64,000 bases of DNA. Origin: CBDDFS01 sp965227255 (GTDB lineage: Bacteria; Bacteroidota; Bacteroidia; Flavobacteriales_E; Vicingaceae). Numbering within the stretch: position 1 is the first letter of the stretch; every line of letters starts with the position of its first letter. The notes under the pieces are model-generated. The model ran no database searches. It was not told the DNA's origin and worked only from the letters and a program-made list of their open reading frames with translations. Made by a program: the position numbers and the translations under genes. Shown one piece after another: positions 43,219 through 52,093 of this stretch. The stretch covers positions 310,001-374,000 of the forward strand of contig CBDDFS010000001.1 in assembly GCA_965227255.1 (NCBI GenBank). The letters are read 5' to 3'.

Positions 43219-46200
43219 ATGAAACAAAGACTCATTCTTTTCACTGCCTTATTCTTGCCTTTTGCTGTGTTTCCAAGGCTTATAACGGTAAAAAAGAATA
43301 TTTATTGGGACAAAGCAAAAGAGACTGTTGTTGAAGGCAGGGCTGAATTAACCTATTTGTTCTGTAATTCCTGTTCCAATGATCCGGAACGTTTTTTTCT
43401 GCCTGTTTCTGAAGAAATAGTGGATTTATCAGCCGGAGAATACATCAAATCTGTCCGTTTTACAGGAATTACCAGCACCCCGGTCAATGATTTTTCTTTC
43501 AGTCAGGCTATGAAAGGAGAAATATCATCTCAACTTAAAGCGGAATTCTATGAAGCCACAGATCGTCAGAAAAACAAAGGTTTTGTCCTTTTTACCCCTC
43601 TGATAAGTAAAAACGGTCGGATTGAAAAAATTACAGCCTACACTATTGAAATAGAAACGGCAAAAACTTCATTTTCCACGGCACGGGGAAAGAAAAGCAC
43701 GACCTTCAAAAACTCTTCCGTGCTTTCCAATGGTGAATTCTACAAAATAGGCGTAAACCATGATGGTATTTATAAGTTGTCACAAAAATATCTGAAACAG
43801 CAGGGAATTGATATAGATAACATCGATCCAAGAAGCATACGAATTTATGGAAACGGTGGAGGCATGTTACCTGAAGCAAATTCGGATTTCAGGTATGATG
43901 ACCTTGAAGAGAACAGTATATATGTATCGGGAGAATCAGATGGGTCATTTGATAAGGAAGATTATGTGCTTTTCTACGGACAGGGACCTAATAAATGGTC
44001 ATTTCAATTCGGTGACACCGTTTTTCGTCATCAAAAACATGAGTTTTCCGATACAACTTATTATTTCCTGACTGTTGGCGGCGCGACCAATGCTAAAAGG
44101 CTTAGTCAAAAAAATGTTCAGGGAAGCTCACCGGTAAATGTTACCGAATTTGATGACAGAGATTTTCATGAAGTGGATAAGGTTAATCTCATGAAAAGTG
44201 GTTCTCAATGGTTTGGAGAAGTTTTTGACATACAGAATCAATACTCTTTTAATTTCAGCTTTCCCAACATTGTGCCTTCTTCAAAGGGTTTTCTGCGATT
44301 CAATTTTGCCACCAATTCAAGAAAAAGCTCATCCTACACCATAAAGGTGGCCAACAAAACATATCAATTGCCGGCAACTTCAACAACAGGAAACTATGCA
44401 TTGCCATTCGCCGCATCCGACGGAGGATCTACAACATTTAATGCTTCCGGAAATGTGGTAAATGTTGATGTCACTTATAATAAACCAACGGCAAGTTCAT
44501 CGAGCAAAGGTTATCTCGATTTTCTGGAAGTGAATGTCAGACGAAGATTGATCATGACCGGTTTGCAGATGCAATTCAGGGACACAAGGTCGGTTGGAAA
44601 TTCTTTTGCTCGCTTTCGACTCAGTGGTGCAAGCAACAAAACAAAAGTCTGGGATATTACCGACCCATTGAATCCCGAAGAACACGTTGGAAGTTTTGCA
44701 TCGGGAACGAAGACATTTGTGAATACAGCAACAGAATTGCGAGAATACATTGCATTCAATGACTATGACTCTAGTTATGCATGGATGGGTTTGGTCAATA
44801 ACCAAAATCTTCATGGTGAGGTTTCATACAACTATGTGATTATCTCCCACCCCAGATTCTTATCGGCAGCCGAGCGACTTGCAGATCTGCACAGGAACAA
44901 TGGACTGAGTGTTTTTGTGACTACTCCTCAACGAGTATACAATGAATTTTCATCAGGCTCACAGGATATTGTCGCTCTTCGGGACTTTCTCAGAATGATG
45001 TACTGGAGAGGACTGGGAACTTCGAATGAATTGATGTACGTTCTTATGATGGGAGATGGCTCATATGACAACAAGAACAGGATTGGAGGAAACACAAACT
45101 TCGTCCCAACTTACGAGTCTTTTGAATCATTTAATCCGCCCACTTCATATGTATCCGATGATTTTTATTGTCTAATGGATACAAACGAAGGAGTATGGAA
45201 CAGAAATGAGCTGATGGACATTTCCATCGGTCGATTCCCAGTACAAACGGAAGATCAGGCGAATAAAGTAGTTGACAAGGTTGAGCGATATATGGATTCA
45301 AGAGCTATGGGAGACTGGAGGAACAGGGTCTGCTTTGTTGGAGATGATGAAGATGGTGTGACACACATGAGCCAGGCCGACACGTTGGCATTGAGGGTGC
45401 AACTGACCGACAACAATTATAATCTGGAAAAAATCTATCTCGATGCCTTCAAACAAGTTTCCACTCCGGGTGGTCAGAGATACCCAGATGCTTTTGAAGG
45501 AATTAAAAGACAGGTTGAAGCCGGTGTTCTCCTGATGAATTATACAGGTCATGGTGGTGAAGTTGGATGGGCTCATGAAAGGATCCTTACCATGGATGTG
45601 ATTAATAACTGGACGAATAAATGGAACATGCCTCTTTTTATGACTGCGACCTGCGAATTCAGTCGATGGGATGATCCACAACGTGCCGCCGGTGGAGAAG
45701 TCGTTTTGACAAATCCAAACGGAGGTGGAATTGGCTTGCTTACGACGGTTCGACTTGTTTATTCTTCTGCCAACCAACAGCTGGCCAAAGCCTTCTACAA
45801 TAATATTTTTGAGCCCATCAATGGAGAAATGCCGAGAATAGGTGATGTATATAAGAATGTTAAGAATTCAGTAACTCAACTTAATTCCCGAAACTTCTCC
45901 CTTCTTGGTGATCCTGCACTCAGGTTGGCCTATCCTTATTTCAATATTATTACTGATTCCATCAATGGAAGGCCAGCTTCTCAGATGGATACAGTGAGGG
46001 CACTGGGACTTGTGGAAGTACGAGGACACCTTGAAGACCTCAATGGAAACAAACTCAATAATTTCAATGGAACAATTTACCCTACAGTCTTCGACAAGGA
46101 ATATGATGTGGAATCATTGAACAATGATGGTGAGGGTATATTCAGGTTCAAGTTGCAGGATAAGAAATTATTCCGCGGTAAGGCAAGTGTTGAGAATGGA

Positions 46201-47022
46201 AGTTTTAAGTTCCAATTCATCGTCCCAAAAGACATTGCCTACAATTTCGACCAAGGAAGGATCAGCTATTATGCTGAAAATCAGGTCAAGGATGCCAAAG
46301 GCCATGAAGAGAATTTTGTGATTGGCGGAACTGACCCGAATGCAGCCGACGATCAGACAGGCCCCGACATTGAGATATACATGAATGATGAAACTTTCGT
46401 TTATGGAGGAATTACAGATGAGAATCCTGTTTTATATGCCAAGATCTTCGATGAACATGGAATCAATATGGCAGGCACAGGTATTGGTCACGATATAACA
46501 GCCATTCTTGATGGCAAGACCGACGAACCCATAATTCTAAATGATTATTACTCTGCTGTGATCAACTCATATCAGGAAGGGGAAGTGAGATATAATTTTG
46601 AGGAATTGGAACCGGGTCCGCATAAACTAACATTGAAAGTGTGGGATGTTTACAATAACTCGTCTGAGGCCACGTTGGAATTCGTAGTTGAAGAGTTCAA
46701 AGAGATCAAGATCGATAGAGTTCTGAATTATCCGAACCCGTTCACAACGAACACATCTTTCTGGTTTGAACATAATCAACCAAATACTGTTTTAGATGTT
46801 AAGATTCAAATCTTCACGATTTCAGGTAAAATTGTCAAATCCATCGATCAGGTGATAGAAACCTCTGGATATAACCAAACTACCCGAAATCCTATCTCTT
46901 GGAACGGAAGAGACGAATATGGAGACAAACTCGGAAGAGGTGTCTATATTTATAAATTACAGGTCAGATCACGTAGAAATGGAACAATGGCCGAAAAAAT
47001 TGAGAAACTTGTCATCCTTTAA
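43219..47022 (+). CDS. porU: T9SS sorting-domain signal peptidase PorU
   Basis: The 1267-residue protein is a C25 gingipain-type cysteine peptidase. It has a long N-terminal region and a catalytic domain (about 530-910) with YVIISHPRFLSAAERLADLH, YVLMMGDGSYDN, SIGRFPVQTEDQANKVVDKV, His778 in NYTGHGGEVGWAHE and Cys812 in TATCEFSRWDDP. Ig-like segments follow, then a C-terminal type A-like sorting region (YPNPFTTNTSF to GRGVYIYKLQV). PorU removes the sorting domain from cargo and attaches it to the surface. The signal peptide is weak (LFTALFLPFAVFP). porV follows 44 nt later. Confidence 0.93.
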   Translation: MKQRLILFTALFLPFAVFPRLITVKKNIYWDKAKETVVEGRAELTYLFCNSCSNDPERFFLPVSEEIVDLSAGEYIKSVRFTGITSTPVNDFSFSQAMKGEISSQLKAEFYEATDRQKNKGFVLFTPLISKNGRIEKITAYTIEIETAKTSFSTARGKKSTTFKNSSVLSNGEFYKIGVNHDGIYKLSQKYLKQQGIDIDNIDPRSIRIYGNGGGMLPEANSDFRYDDLEENSIYVSGESDGSFDKEDYVLFYGQGPNKWSFQFGDTVFRHQKHEFSDTTYYFLTVGGATNAKRLSQKNVQGSSPVNVTEFDDRDFHEVDKVNLMKSGSQWFGEVFDIQNQYSFNFSFPNIVPSSKGFLRFNFATNSRKSSSYTIKVANKTYQLPATSTTGNYALPFAASDGGSTTFNASGNVVNVDVTYNKPTASSSSKGYLDFLEVNVRRRLIMTGLQMQFRDTRSVGNSFARFRLSGASNKTKVWDITDPLNPEEHVGSFASGTKTFVNTATELREYIAFNDYDSSYAWMGLVNNQNLHGEVSYNYVIISHPRFLSAAERLADLHRNNGLSVFVTTPQRVYNEFSSGSQDIVALRDFLRMMYWRGLGTSNELMYVLMMGDGSYDNKNRIGGNTNFVPTYESFESFNPPTSYVSDDFYCLMDTNEGVWNRNELMDISIGRFPVQTEDQANKVVDKVERYMDSRAMGDWRNRVCFVGDDEDGVTHMSQADTLALRVQLTDNNYNLEKIYLDAFKQVSTPGGQRYPDAFEGIKRQVEAGVLLMNYTGHGGEVGWAHERILTMDVINNWTNKWNMPLFMTATCEFSRWDDPQRAAGGEVVLTNPNGGGIGLLTTVRLVYSSANQQLAKAFYNNIFEPINGEMPRIGDVYKNVKNSVTQLNSRNFSLLGDPALRLAYPYFNIITDSINGRPASQMDTVRALGLVEVRGHLEDLNGNKLNNFNGTIYPTVFDKEYDVESLNNDGEGIFRFKLQDKKLFRGKASVENGSFKFQFIVPKDIAYNFDQGRISYYAENQVKDAKGHEENFVIGGTDPNAADDQTGPDIEIYMNDETFVYGGITDENPVLYAKIFDEHGINMAGTGIGHDITAILDGKTDEPIILNDYYSAVINSYQEGEVRYNFEELEPGPHKLTLKVWDVYNNSSEATLEFVVEEFKEIKIDRVLNYPNPFTTNTSFWFEHNQPNTVLDVKIQIFTISGKIVKSIDQVIETSGYNQTTRNPISWNGRDEYGDKLGRGVYIYKLQVRSRRNGTMAEKIEKLVIL

Positions 47023-47048
47023 TACGCTGTTCAGTGGGTGTAATTTTA

Positions 47049-47056
47049 TATATTTG
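47049..47056 (+). promoter_or_regulatory. -7 box upstream of porV
   Basis: TATATTTG ends 10 nt before the porV ATG. It would allow independent transcription of porV-ispF with a very short leader. Confidence 0.45.
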
Positions 47057-47066
47057 CAGACCTTAA

Positions 47067-48245
47067 ATGATTAGATTGAAACGTAACGCCGGATTACCCC
47101 TATTGATGGGCGCAGTCATTGCCATGTTCTCTTCGAACACATACGGCCAGGCTTCTGATGAGGATTTACAGCTGAATACGATCACAACTGCGGTTCCTTT
47201 TCTTCTTATATCACCCGATGCTCGTGGTGGTGCTCTTGGTGATGCCGGTGTGGGTACAAGTCCTGATGCGAACAACACACACTGGAATCCGTCGAAGTGG
47301 GCAAACATCGATGATGAAAACGGAATTTCGATCTCTTACACTCCATGGTTGAGGAATCTGGTAAACGACATGGGAATCATGTATTTGTCGGCCTACCACA
47401 GAATTAACGACAGAACAACCATTGCCGGAGCTTTAAAGTATTTTTCACTTGGCAACATTACGTTTACTGATCAGAACGGAACAGAAATCCGGGATCACAA
47501 TCCGAACGAATTCTCTCTTGACGGAGCCGTAGGTACCAAGCTTTCTGAAAAATGGAGCGGCGGTGTTGCTGCCAGGTTCATTTATTCAAATCTGACGGAT
47601 GGATTAGGAGATTCGAAAAGAGCAGCCATGTCTGGTGCAGTAGATGTATCAAGTTATTTCCATGACGATATCAATCTTTTCGGACAGGATGCTAAATTGG
47701 GTGTTGGTGTGAACATCTCCAATATCGGCGCCAAGATGTCTTATTCTACAGCAACAGGTGAAAAAGACTTCCTGCCAACGAACTTGAAAATTGGTCAGGC
47801 TACGAAATTACTACTCGACGAGTATAACTCACTTACGATCATTACAGACTTCAATAAACTTCTCGTTCCAACGCCACAGACAGACGAGAATGGAGATAAG
47901 TTCACTCCAAATGTAGGTGTGGCAACAGGTATCTTCCAGTCATTTGGAGATGCGCCAAGAGGTTTCCAGGAAGAACTTGAAGAGATCGCTGTTTCATTGG
48001 GTGCAGAGTACTTGTACGATGATTTGATCGCCTTCCGTGGTGGTTATTTCTACGAGCATCCAAACAAAGGAAACAGACAATACTTCACGGCCGGTTTTGG
48101 TTTAAAACTGAATGTATTCGGAATTGATGCATCATACCTGATTGCGAACCGAAACAATCCACTGGCCAACACATTCCGCTTCACCCTCACTTTCAGCTTC
48201 GACGCATTCAAAGAGCAGCGCGAAGACACGGTTGACGAGGAGTGA
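47067..48245 (+). CDS. porV: T9SS outer-membrane shuttle protein PorV
   Basis: The 392-residue beta-barrel belongs to the PorV/LptO family. Diagnostic blocks are TAVPFLLISPDARGGALGDAGVGTSPDANNTHWNPSKWA, GISISYTPWLRNLVNDMGIMYLSAYHRI and GSFKYF-like strands, ending with FGLKLNVFGIDASYLI and NTFRFTLTFSFD. PorV carries folded cargo from the translocon to PorU. It overlaps ispF by 4 nt (GTGA). Confidence 0.93.
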   Translation: MIRLKRNAGLPLLMGAVIAMFSSNTYGQASDEDLQLNTITTAVPFLLISPDARGGALGDAGVGTSPDANNTHWNPSKWANIDDENGISISYTPWLRNLVNDMGIMYLSAYHRINDRTTIAGALKYFSLGNITFTDQNGTEIRDHNPNEFSLDGAVGTKLSEKWSGGVAARFIYSNLTDGLGDSKRAAMSGAVDVSSYFHDDINLFGQDAKLGVGVNISNIGAKMSYSTATGEKDFLPTNLKIGQATKLLLDEYNSLTIITDFNKLLVPTPQTDENGDKFTPNVGVATGIFQSFGDAPRGFQEELEEIAVSLGAEYLYDDLIAFRGGYFYEHPNKGNRQYFTAGFGLKLNVFGIDASYLIANRNNPLANTFRFTLTFSFDAFKEQREDTVDEE

Positions 48246-48721
48246 AAATCCGAATAGGTTCTGCATTTGACATCCATCGCCTTGAAGAAGGCATCCCACT
48301 TATCATTGGTGGAATTGAGATTCCCTATCATAAAGGATCCAAAGGTCACTCCGACGGAGACGTTCTTATTCATGTGATCTGCGATGCCATCCTGGGTGCA
48401 CTGAATGAAGGTGACCTAGGTAAACATTTCCCATCATCAGACGATTCACTCAAAGGAATTTCGAGTTCTGAAATTCTTGTCAGGGTTATGGATAAAATGA
48501 CACTTAGGAATGCAAGAATCATCAATATAGATTCGACCATTATTCTTCAAGAACCGAGGATGTCTCCGCACCTACAAGCCATGAAGGAATTTCTTTCTCC
48601 TCGGCTTAATATAACATCAGATCAACTTTCCATAAAATCAAAAACAAGTGATCACATAGGGCAAGTTGGTGAAAATAAAGCCATTGCGGCCAAGTGTTCT
48701 TTGTTGATTGAAATTCAATAA
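48242..48721 (+). CDS. ispF: 2-C-methyl-D-erythritol 2,4-cyclodiphosphate synthase IspF
   Basis: The 159-residue protein starts with GTG inside the porV stop (4-nt overlap). The metal ligands are in AFDIHRLEEG and KGHSDGDVLIHVICDAILGAL. GDLGKHFP and the C-terminal SIKSKTSDHIGQVGENKAIAAKCSLLIE complete the family pattern. It catalyses a step of the MEP isoprenoid pathway in the cytoplasm. Coupling to porV is a genomic convenience; no functional link is known. Confidence 0.94.
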   Translation: MKIRIGSAFDIHRLEEGIPLIIGGIEIPYHKGSKGHSDGDVLIHVICDAILGALNEGDLGKHFPSSDDSLKGISSSEILVRVMDKMTLRNARIINIDSTIILQEPRMSPHLQAMKEFLSPRLNITSDQLSIKSKTSDHIGQVGENKAIAAKCSLLIEIQ

Positions 48722-48784
48722 TACAACGTTTGGGTATATGCCCAATTAAACATTATTGATTAATTTCAAAGAAAGCTGTTCATC

Positions 48785-49687
48785 ATGAAAAGAATACTAA
48801 CGACTCTTCTCACCCTTCTACTCTGCTCACCTTATATTTCATTTTCTCAATACTACAACATACCCGAAGCCGAGCGAACCTACGGAGGATTTTATGCCTT
48901 TGGTCCGCAAAAATGGCCTGTTACATGGAAAACCAGTAGCTCTGATACCACGATCAATGGTAAAAAATGTCTGGGGCACTATAATCAAGATGGAATACTT
49001 GTTGGAGATCTGGCCAACTACTATTTCACTTATGAGGACAGTGGGGTTGTGTATTGGTTAAATGAATACGATCAGGAATTTTCAGTCCTAATTGATTTCA
49101 ATGCCGGAGTTGGAGATTCATGGAGAACATATTACAATGTATTGGATACATGCGGCATTGAGGTAATTGTGGATTCCACAGACATGGTCAATATAAATGG
49201 TCAAAATCTGAAAAGACTTTACGTTCATTACACCGATGGTTGGGGACCGGCTGTTACCATCATTGAAAGAATGGGATTTACTTCTTCACCTTATCCTGGT
49301 GAAATGATGGACTTCATATGTAATGGCACCGTCGCCGATATGGAACATTATGAGGGACTCAGATGCTACGAAGATCCTGTCTTTGGCTCGCATAACTTTA
49401 ATTCTTACGCCTGTGATTATTCGACAGTTGGAGTTGAAGAATTTGCCAATTCAACATTGGTTCAAGTATTTCCAAATCCAGCTGCCAATGAATTGAGGCT
49501 TTCGATCGATAAGCAGGACGTAACATCATTCCAGTACCGGGTTTTTGATATCTCAGGAAAACTTCAGCTTGAAGGAATTTCGGGAATTAATGATGCACTT
49601 GATATATCGGGACTGAAGTCGGGCACTTATTTTATCTCTGTGTTGGCCAACAATGAATTGCGAAAAGCAATGTTTGTTAAGGATTAG
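48785..49687 (+). CDS. T9SS-sorted secreted protein, unknown function
   Basis: The 300-residue protein has signal peptide MKRILTTLLTLLLCSPYISFSQ, an unrecognised beta-rich passenger (about 23-215), and a type A sorting domain with VFPNPAANELRLSI and GTYFISVLANNELRKAMFVK. Residues CNGTVADMEHYEGLRCYED contain two Cys that may pair. Secreted or surface-attached. Confidence 0.8.
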   Translation: MKRILTTLLTLLLCSPYISFSQYYNIPEAERTYGGFYAFGPQKWPVTWKTSSSDTTINGKKCLGHYNQDGILVGDLANYYFTYEDSGVVYWLNEYDQEFSVLIDFNAGVGDSWRTYYNVLDTCGIEVIVDSTDMVNINGQNLKRLYVHYTDGWGPAVTIIERMGFTSSPYPGEMMDFICNGTVADMEHYEGLRCYEDPVFGSHNFNSYACDYSTVGVEEFANSTLVQVFPNPAANELRLSIDKQDVTSFQYRVFDISGKLQLEGISGINDALDISGLKSGTYFISVLANNELRKAMFVKD

Positions 49688-49733
49688 CGATAGTCGTTGG
49701 GTTCAATCTCTTAGCAAGTCGGTTTTCTATTGT

Positions 49734-49761
49734 GAAAGATGAAAGGTTAAAAATGAAAGAT
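49734..49761. repeat. Heptamer repeat, unit GAAAGAT, four copies
   Basis: GAAAGAT GAAAGGT TAAAAAT GAAAGAT, 46 nt after the preceding stop codon. The same phrase appears on the minus strand at 55538-55565. Confidence 0.65.
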
Positions 49762-49792
49762 CATACCTTCATCGATAATATAAAACTGAGCT

Positions 49793-50902
49793 TTGAAACA
49801 CCTTCTATTTGTAATTTCTTTCCTCCTCCCTCCTTGGCTTCTATGCCAAGAACTTCCTTTTGAATTTGATAATTTTTATCGTTTTCATCACTTCAAGGAT
49901 TACATCGTCATTCAAAAAGATATTTATCCTGAAAGAGACCCTATTACGGATACCGTGTACTCCTGTAATTTCAATGAACATGGCTGGATCATGGAAGAAA
50001 AATTTGTAGCCGGTCACAATGAGGATTACGCCAATCATTATTTCCGGAACGAAGATGGAGAAATTGATAGTGTATTACAATATTATCAGGTATACAGGGG
50101 AAGCGGTAAATATGATATTGGTCGGGTTAGGATGATAAAATACCTAAAGGGAAATTCTCCTAACGAGATTTTAAGAGAAGTCACATATTGTCACAGACTT
50201 GAAGACGATAAAGCAAATGCTAAGCGAGACTCCATTGTATTGGACTCAATCGAAAGAAATCACGGTAATGTCAAAAGAGTCCCATTTCCCAGGTTCTATT
50301 ATTATTCTGATGATTTCGAATGCGAGACAAGTGTTCTGAAAAAGATTAAAACTGTTGAAGATAGAAAAACTGTCACTTCGTGGTATGAAGGGGAAGATTT
50401 AAATTACCGGCTTAGCTATGAATTCGATGCAAATGAAAAACTTGTCTCCGAGACTAAAAATTATATGGAATATGTGGCTTCAGGCGATTCCAGCATTGGT
50501 GCTCTTAATAATGAGATCAGGACTTATATCAGAAGAAAAAATAAGGTACTGATCATCGACAGTAATCTTTTCGATCTGTCGCATCTAATTGATCCCGTCC
50601 TTTCAAAAATAGATTCCGTTTATCAAAATAAGGAGAATGAAATTCGAATAAAGTCTGAAGCGAAACACTTTCGTATTTCCAAAAAGAAAAAAGAATTAGT
50701 GGCGGATGACACCTATTGGTTCACCTATCATTATGAGAATGGCAGGCTCATATTCACAGAATCATGGGACAAGTCAGATTTCTACAACATCAAAAAAAGA
50801 AAGGATACTGAGATCACGTATATCTACGGAGAAGGACTGAATTTTAAACTCCCCGGTTGGATGAAATATGGAAGGTGGTGGTTCAGAGATTCCTGGGAAT
50901 GA
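49793..50902 (+). CDS. Secreted protein of unknown function (TTG start)
   Basis: The 369-residue protein starts with TTG at 49793. No ATG precedes the signal peptide KHLLFVISFLLPPWLLCQ, so the TTG is required. The mature protein is highly charged and Tyr-rich with strand repeats such as HNEDYANHYFRNEDGEIDSVLQYYQVY, resembling MORN/YD-type text-like beta-sheets. No family is assigned. Confidence 0.65.
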   Translation: MKHLLFVISFLLPPWLLCQELPFEFDNFYRFHHFKDYIVIQKDIYPERDPITDTVYSCNFNEHGWIMEEKFVAGHNEDYANHYFRNEDGEIDSVLQYYQVYRGSGKYDIGRVRMIKYLKGNSPNEILREVTYCHRLEDDKANAKRDSIVLDSIERNHGNVKRVPFPRFYYYSDDFECETSVLKKIKTVEDRKTVTSWYEGEDLNYRLSYEFDANEKLVSETKNYMEYVASGDSSIGALNNEIRTYIRRKNKVLIIDSNLFDLSHLIDPVLSKIDSVYQNKENEIRIKSEAKHFRISKKKKELVADDTYWFTYHYENGRLIFTESWDKSDFYNIKKRKDTEITYIYGEGLNFKLPGWMKYGRWWFRDSWE

Positions 50903-50922
50903 AGAATAAATGGAATTTGTAT

Positions 50923-50971
50923 GTATGATGTATGATGTCTGGTGTTTGGTGTTAGATGTGTGATGTTCGAG
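50923..50971. repeat. Heptamer repeat, GTNNGAT-type, seven copies
   Basis: Units GTATGAT GTATGAT GTCTGGT GTTTGGT GTTAGAT GTGTGAT GTTCGAG, all in phase and all beginning GT, 21 nt after a stop codon. It is the longest degenerate heptamer array here. Confidence 0.85.
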
Positions 50972-51052
50972 TAAAGGTGAACCATTAAAAATTACCTTTA
51001 AAAACAAATTTCTCTCGCATTCAAAAAGCATAAATCAGCACCATTTTTATAC

Positions 51053-51060
51053 TAAATTTG
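51053..51060 (+). promoter_or_regulatory. -7 box of the pdhA-pdhC unit
   Basis: TAAATTTG fits TAnnTTTG, 22 nt before the pdhA ATG. No clear -33. Confidence 0.45.
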
Positions 51061-51082
51061 TCGGCTCAATTACCCGTGAAGA

Positions 51083-52081
51083 ATGGCTAAGAAAAAAGAA
51101 TTCTCAAAGAAGACGTACATAGAGTGGTTTGAATCGATGGTGCTGATGCGCAAATTCGAAGAAAAAGCTCAGCAACTCTACATCCAGCAAAAATTTGGAG
51201 GTTTCCTTCACCTGTATATCGGACAGGAAGCACTTGTTGCCGGAGCTGTGAGCGCAATCACCAAAGACGACAATATGATCACTGCCTATCGAAACCATGC
51301 TCATCCATTGGGAAGAGGAATGGATCCGAAAGAAGGTATGGCTGAATTGTACGGAAAAACCACTGGTTGCTCAAAAGGAAAAGGTGGTTCAATGCACTTC
51401 TTTGATGTAAAAAGAAGATATTTTGGTGGTCACGGAATCGTAGGTGGACAGATCCCACTTGGCGCCGGACTTGCCTTTGCCGAAAAATATAAAGGAACCA
51501 AGAATGTGACTTTGTGCTATATGGGTGATGGAGCGGTTCGACAAGGTGCCTTCCATGAAACCTTCAACCTGGCCATGCTTTGGAAACTTCCTGTGATCTT
51601 CATTATAGAGAACAACATGTACGCCATGGGAACTTCTGTAGAGAGAACATCGAACGTTACCGACCTTTATAAACTCGGATTGTCTTACGATATGCCTTCC
51701 GCTCAAGTTGATGGTATGAAGTGCGAACCGGTGCACGAAGCAATTGCTGATGCAGCCGAAAGAGCAAGGAAAGGTGATGGACCTACACTTCTTGAGATCA
51801 GAACTTACCGATACAAAGGTCACTCCATGTCTGACCCGAGAAAGTATAGAACCAAAGACGAAGAGAATGAATACATGGATAACGATCCGATCGAACAGTG
51901 TTTGAAAGTGATCCGTTCCAAAAAGTATATGACGGAAAAGCAAATTCAGGCAGTTTACGACAAGACCAAAAAGGTCGTTGCCGATGCTGTGACATTTGCA
52001 GAAGAATCCCCGGATCCGTTACCGGAAGATATGTATAAGGATGTTTATGCCCAGGAGGATTATCCTTTCATCATGGACTAA
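51083..52081 (+). CDS. pdhA: Pyruvate dehydrogenase E1 alpha subunit
   Basis: The 332-residue thiamine-diphosphate enzyme has GQEALVAGAVSAI, AYRNHAHPLGRG, GKGGSMHFFD, GHGIVGGQIPLGAGLAFA, the TPP-binding GDGAVRQGAFHETFNLAMLWKLPVIFIIENN, and the phosphorylation-type loop RYKGHSMSDPRKYR. It decarboxylates pyruvate with E1 beta, which is not nearby; split E1 genes are common in Bacteroidota. pdhC follows 12 nt later. Confidence 0.94.
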   Translation: MAKKKEFSKKTYIEWFESMVLMRKFEEKAQQLYIQQKFGGFLHLYIGQEALVAGAVSAITKDDNMITAYRNHAHPLGRGMDPKEGMAELYGKTTGCSKGKGGSMHFFDVKRRYFGGHGIVGGQIPLGAGLAFAEKYKGTKNVTLCYMGDGAVRQGAFHETFNLAMLWKLPVIFIIENNMYAMGTSVERTSNVTDLYKLGLSYDMPSAQVDGMKCEPVHEAIADAAERARKGDGPTLLEIRTYRYKGHSMSDPRKYRTKDEENEYMDNDPIEQCLKVIRSKKYMTEKQIQAVYDKTKKVVADAVTFAEESPDPLPEDMYKDVYAQEDYPFIMD

Positions 52082-52093
52082 CAAAATACTAGA

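Noticed and set aside
44497..44814. Minus-strand frames inside porU
   Set aside because: Shadow frames opposite a well-supported porU sequence.
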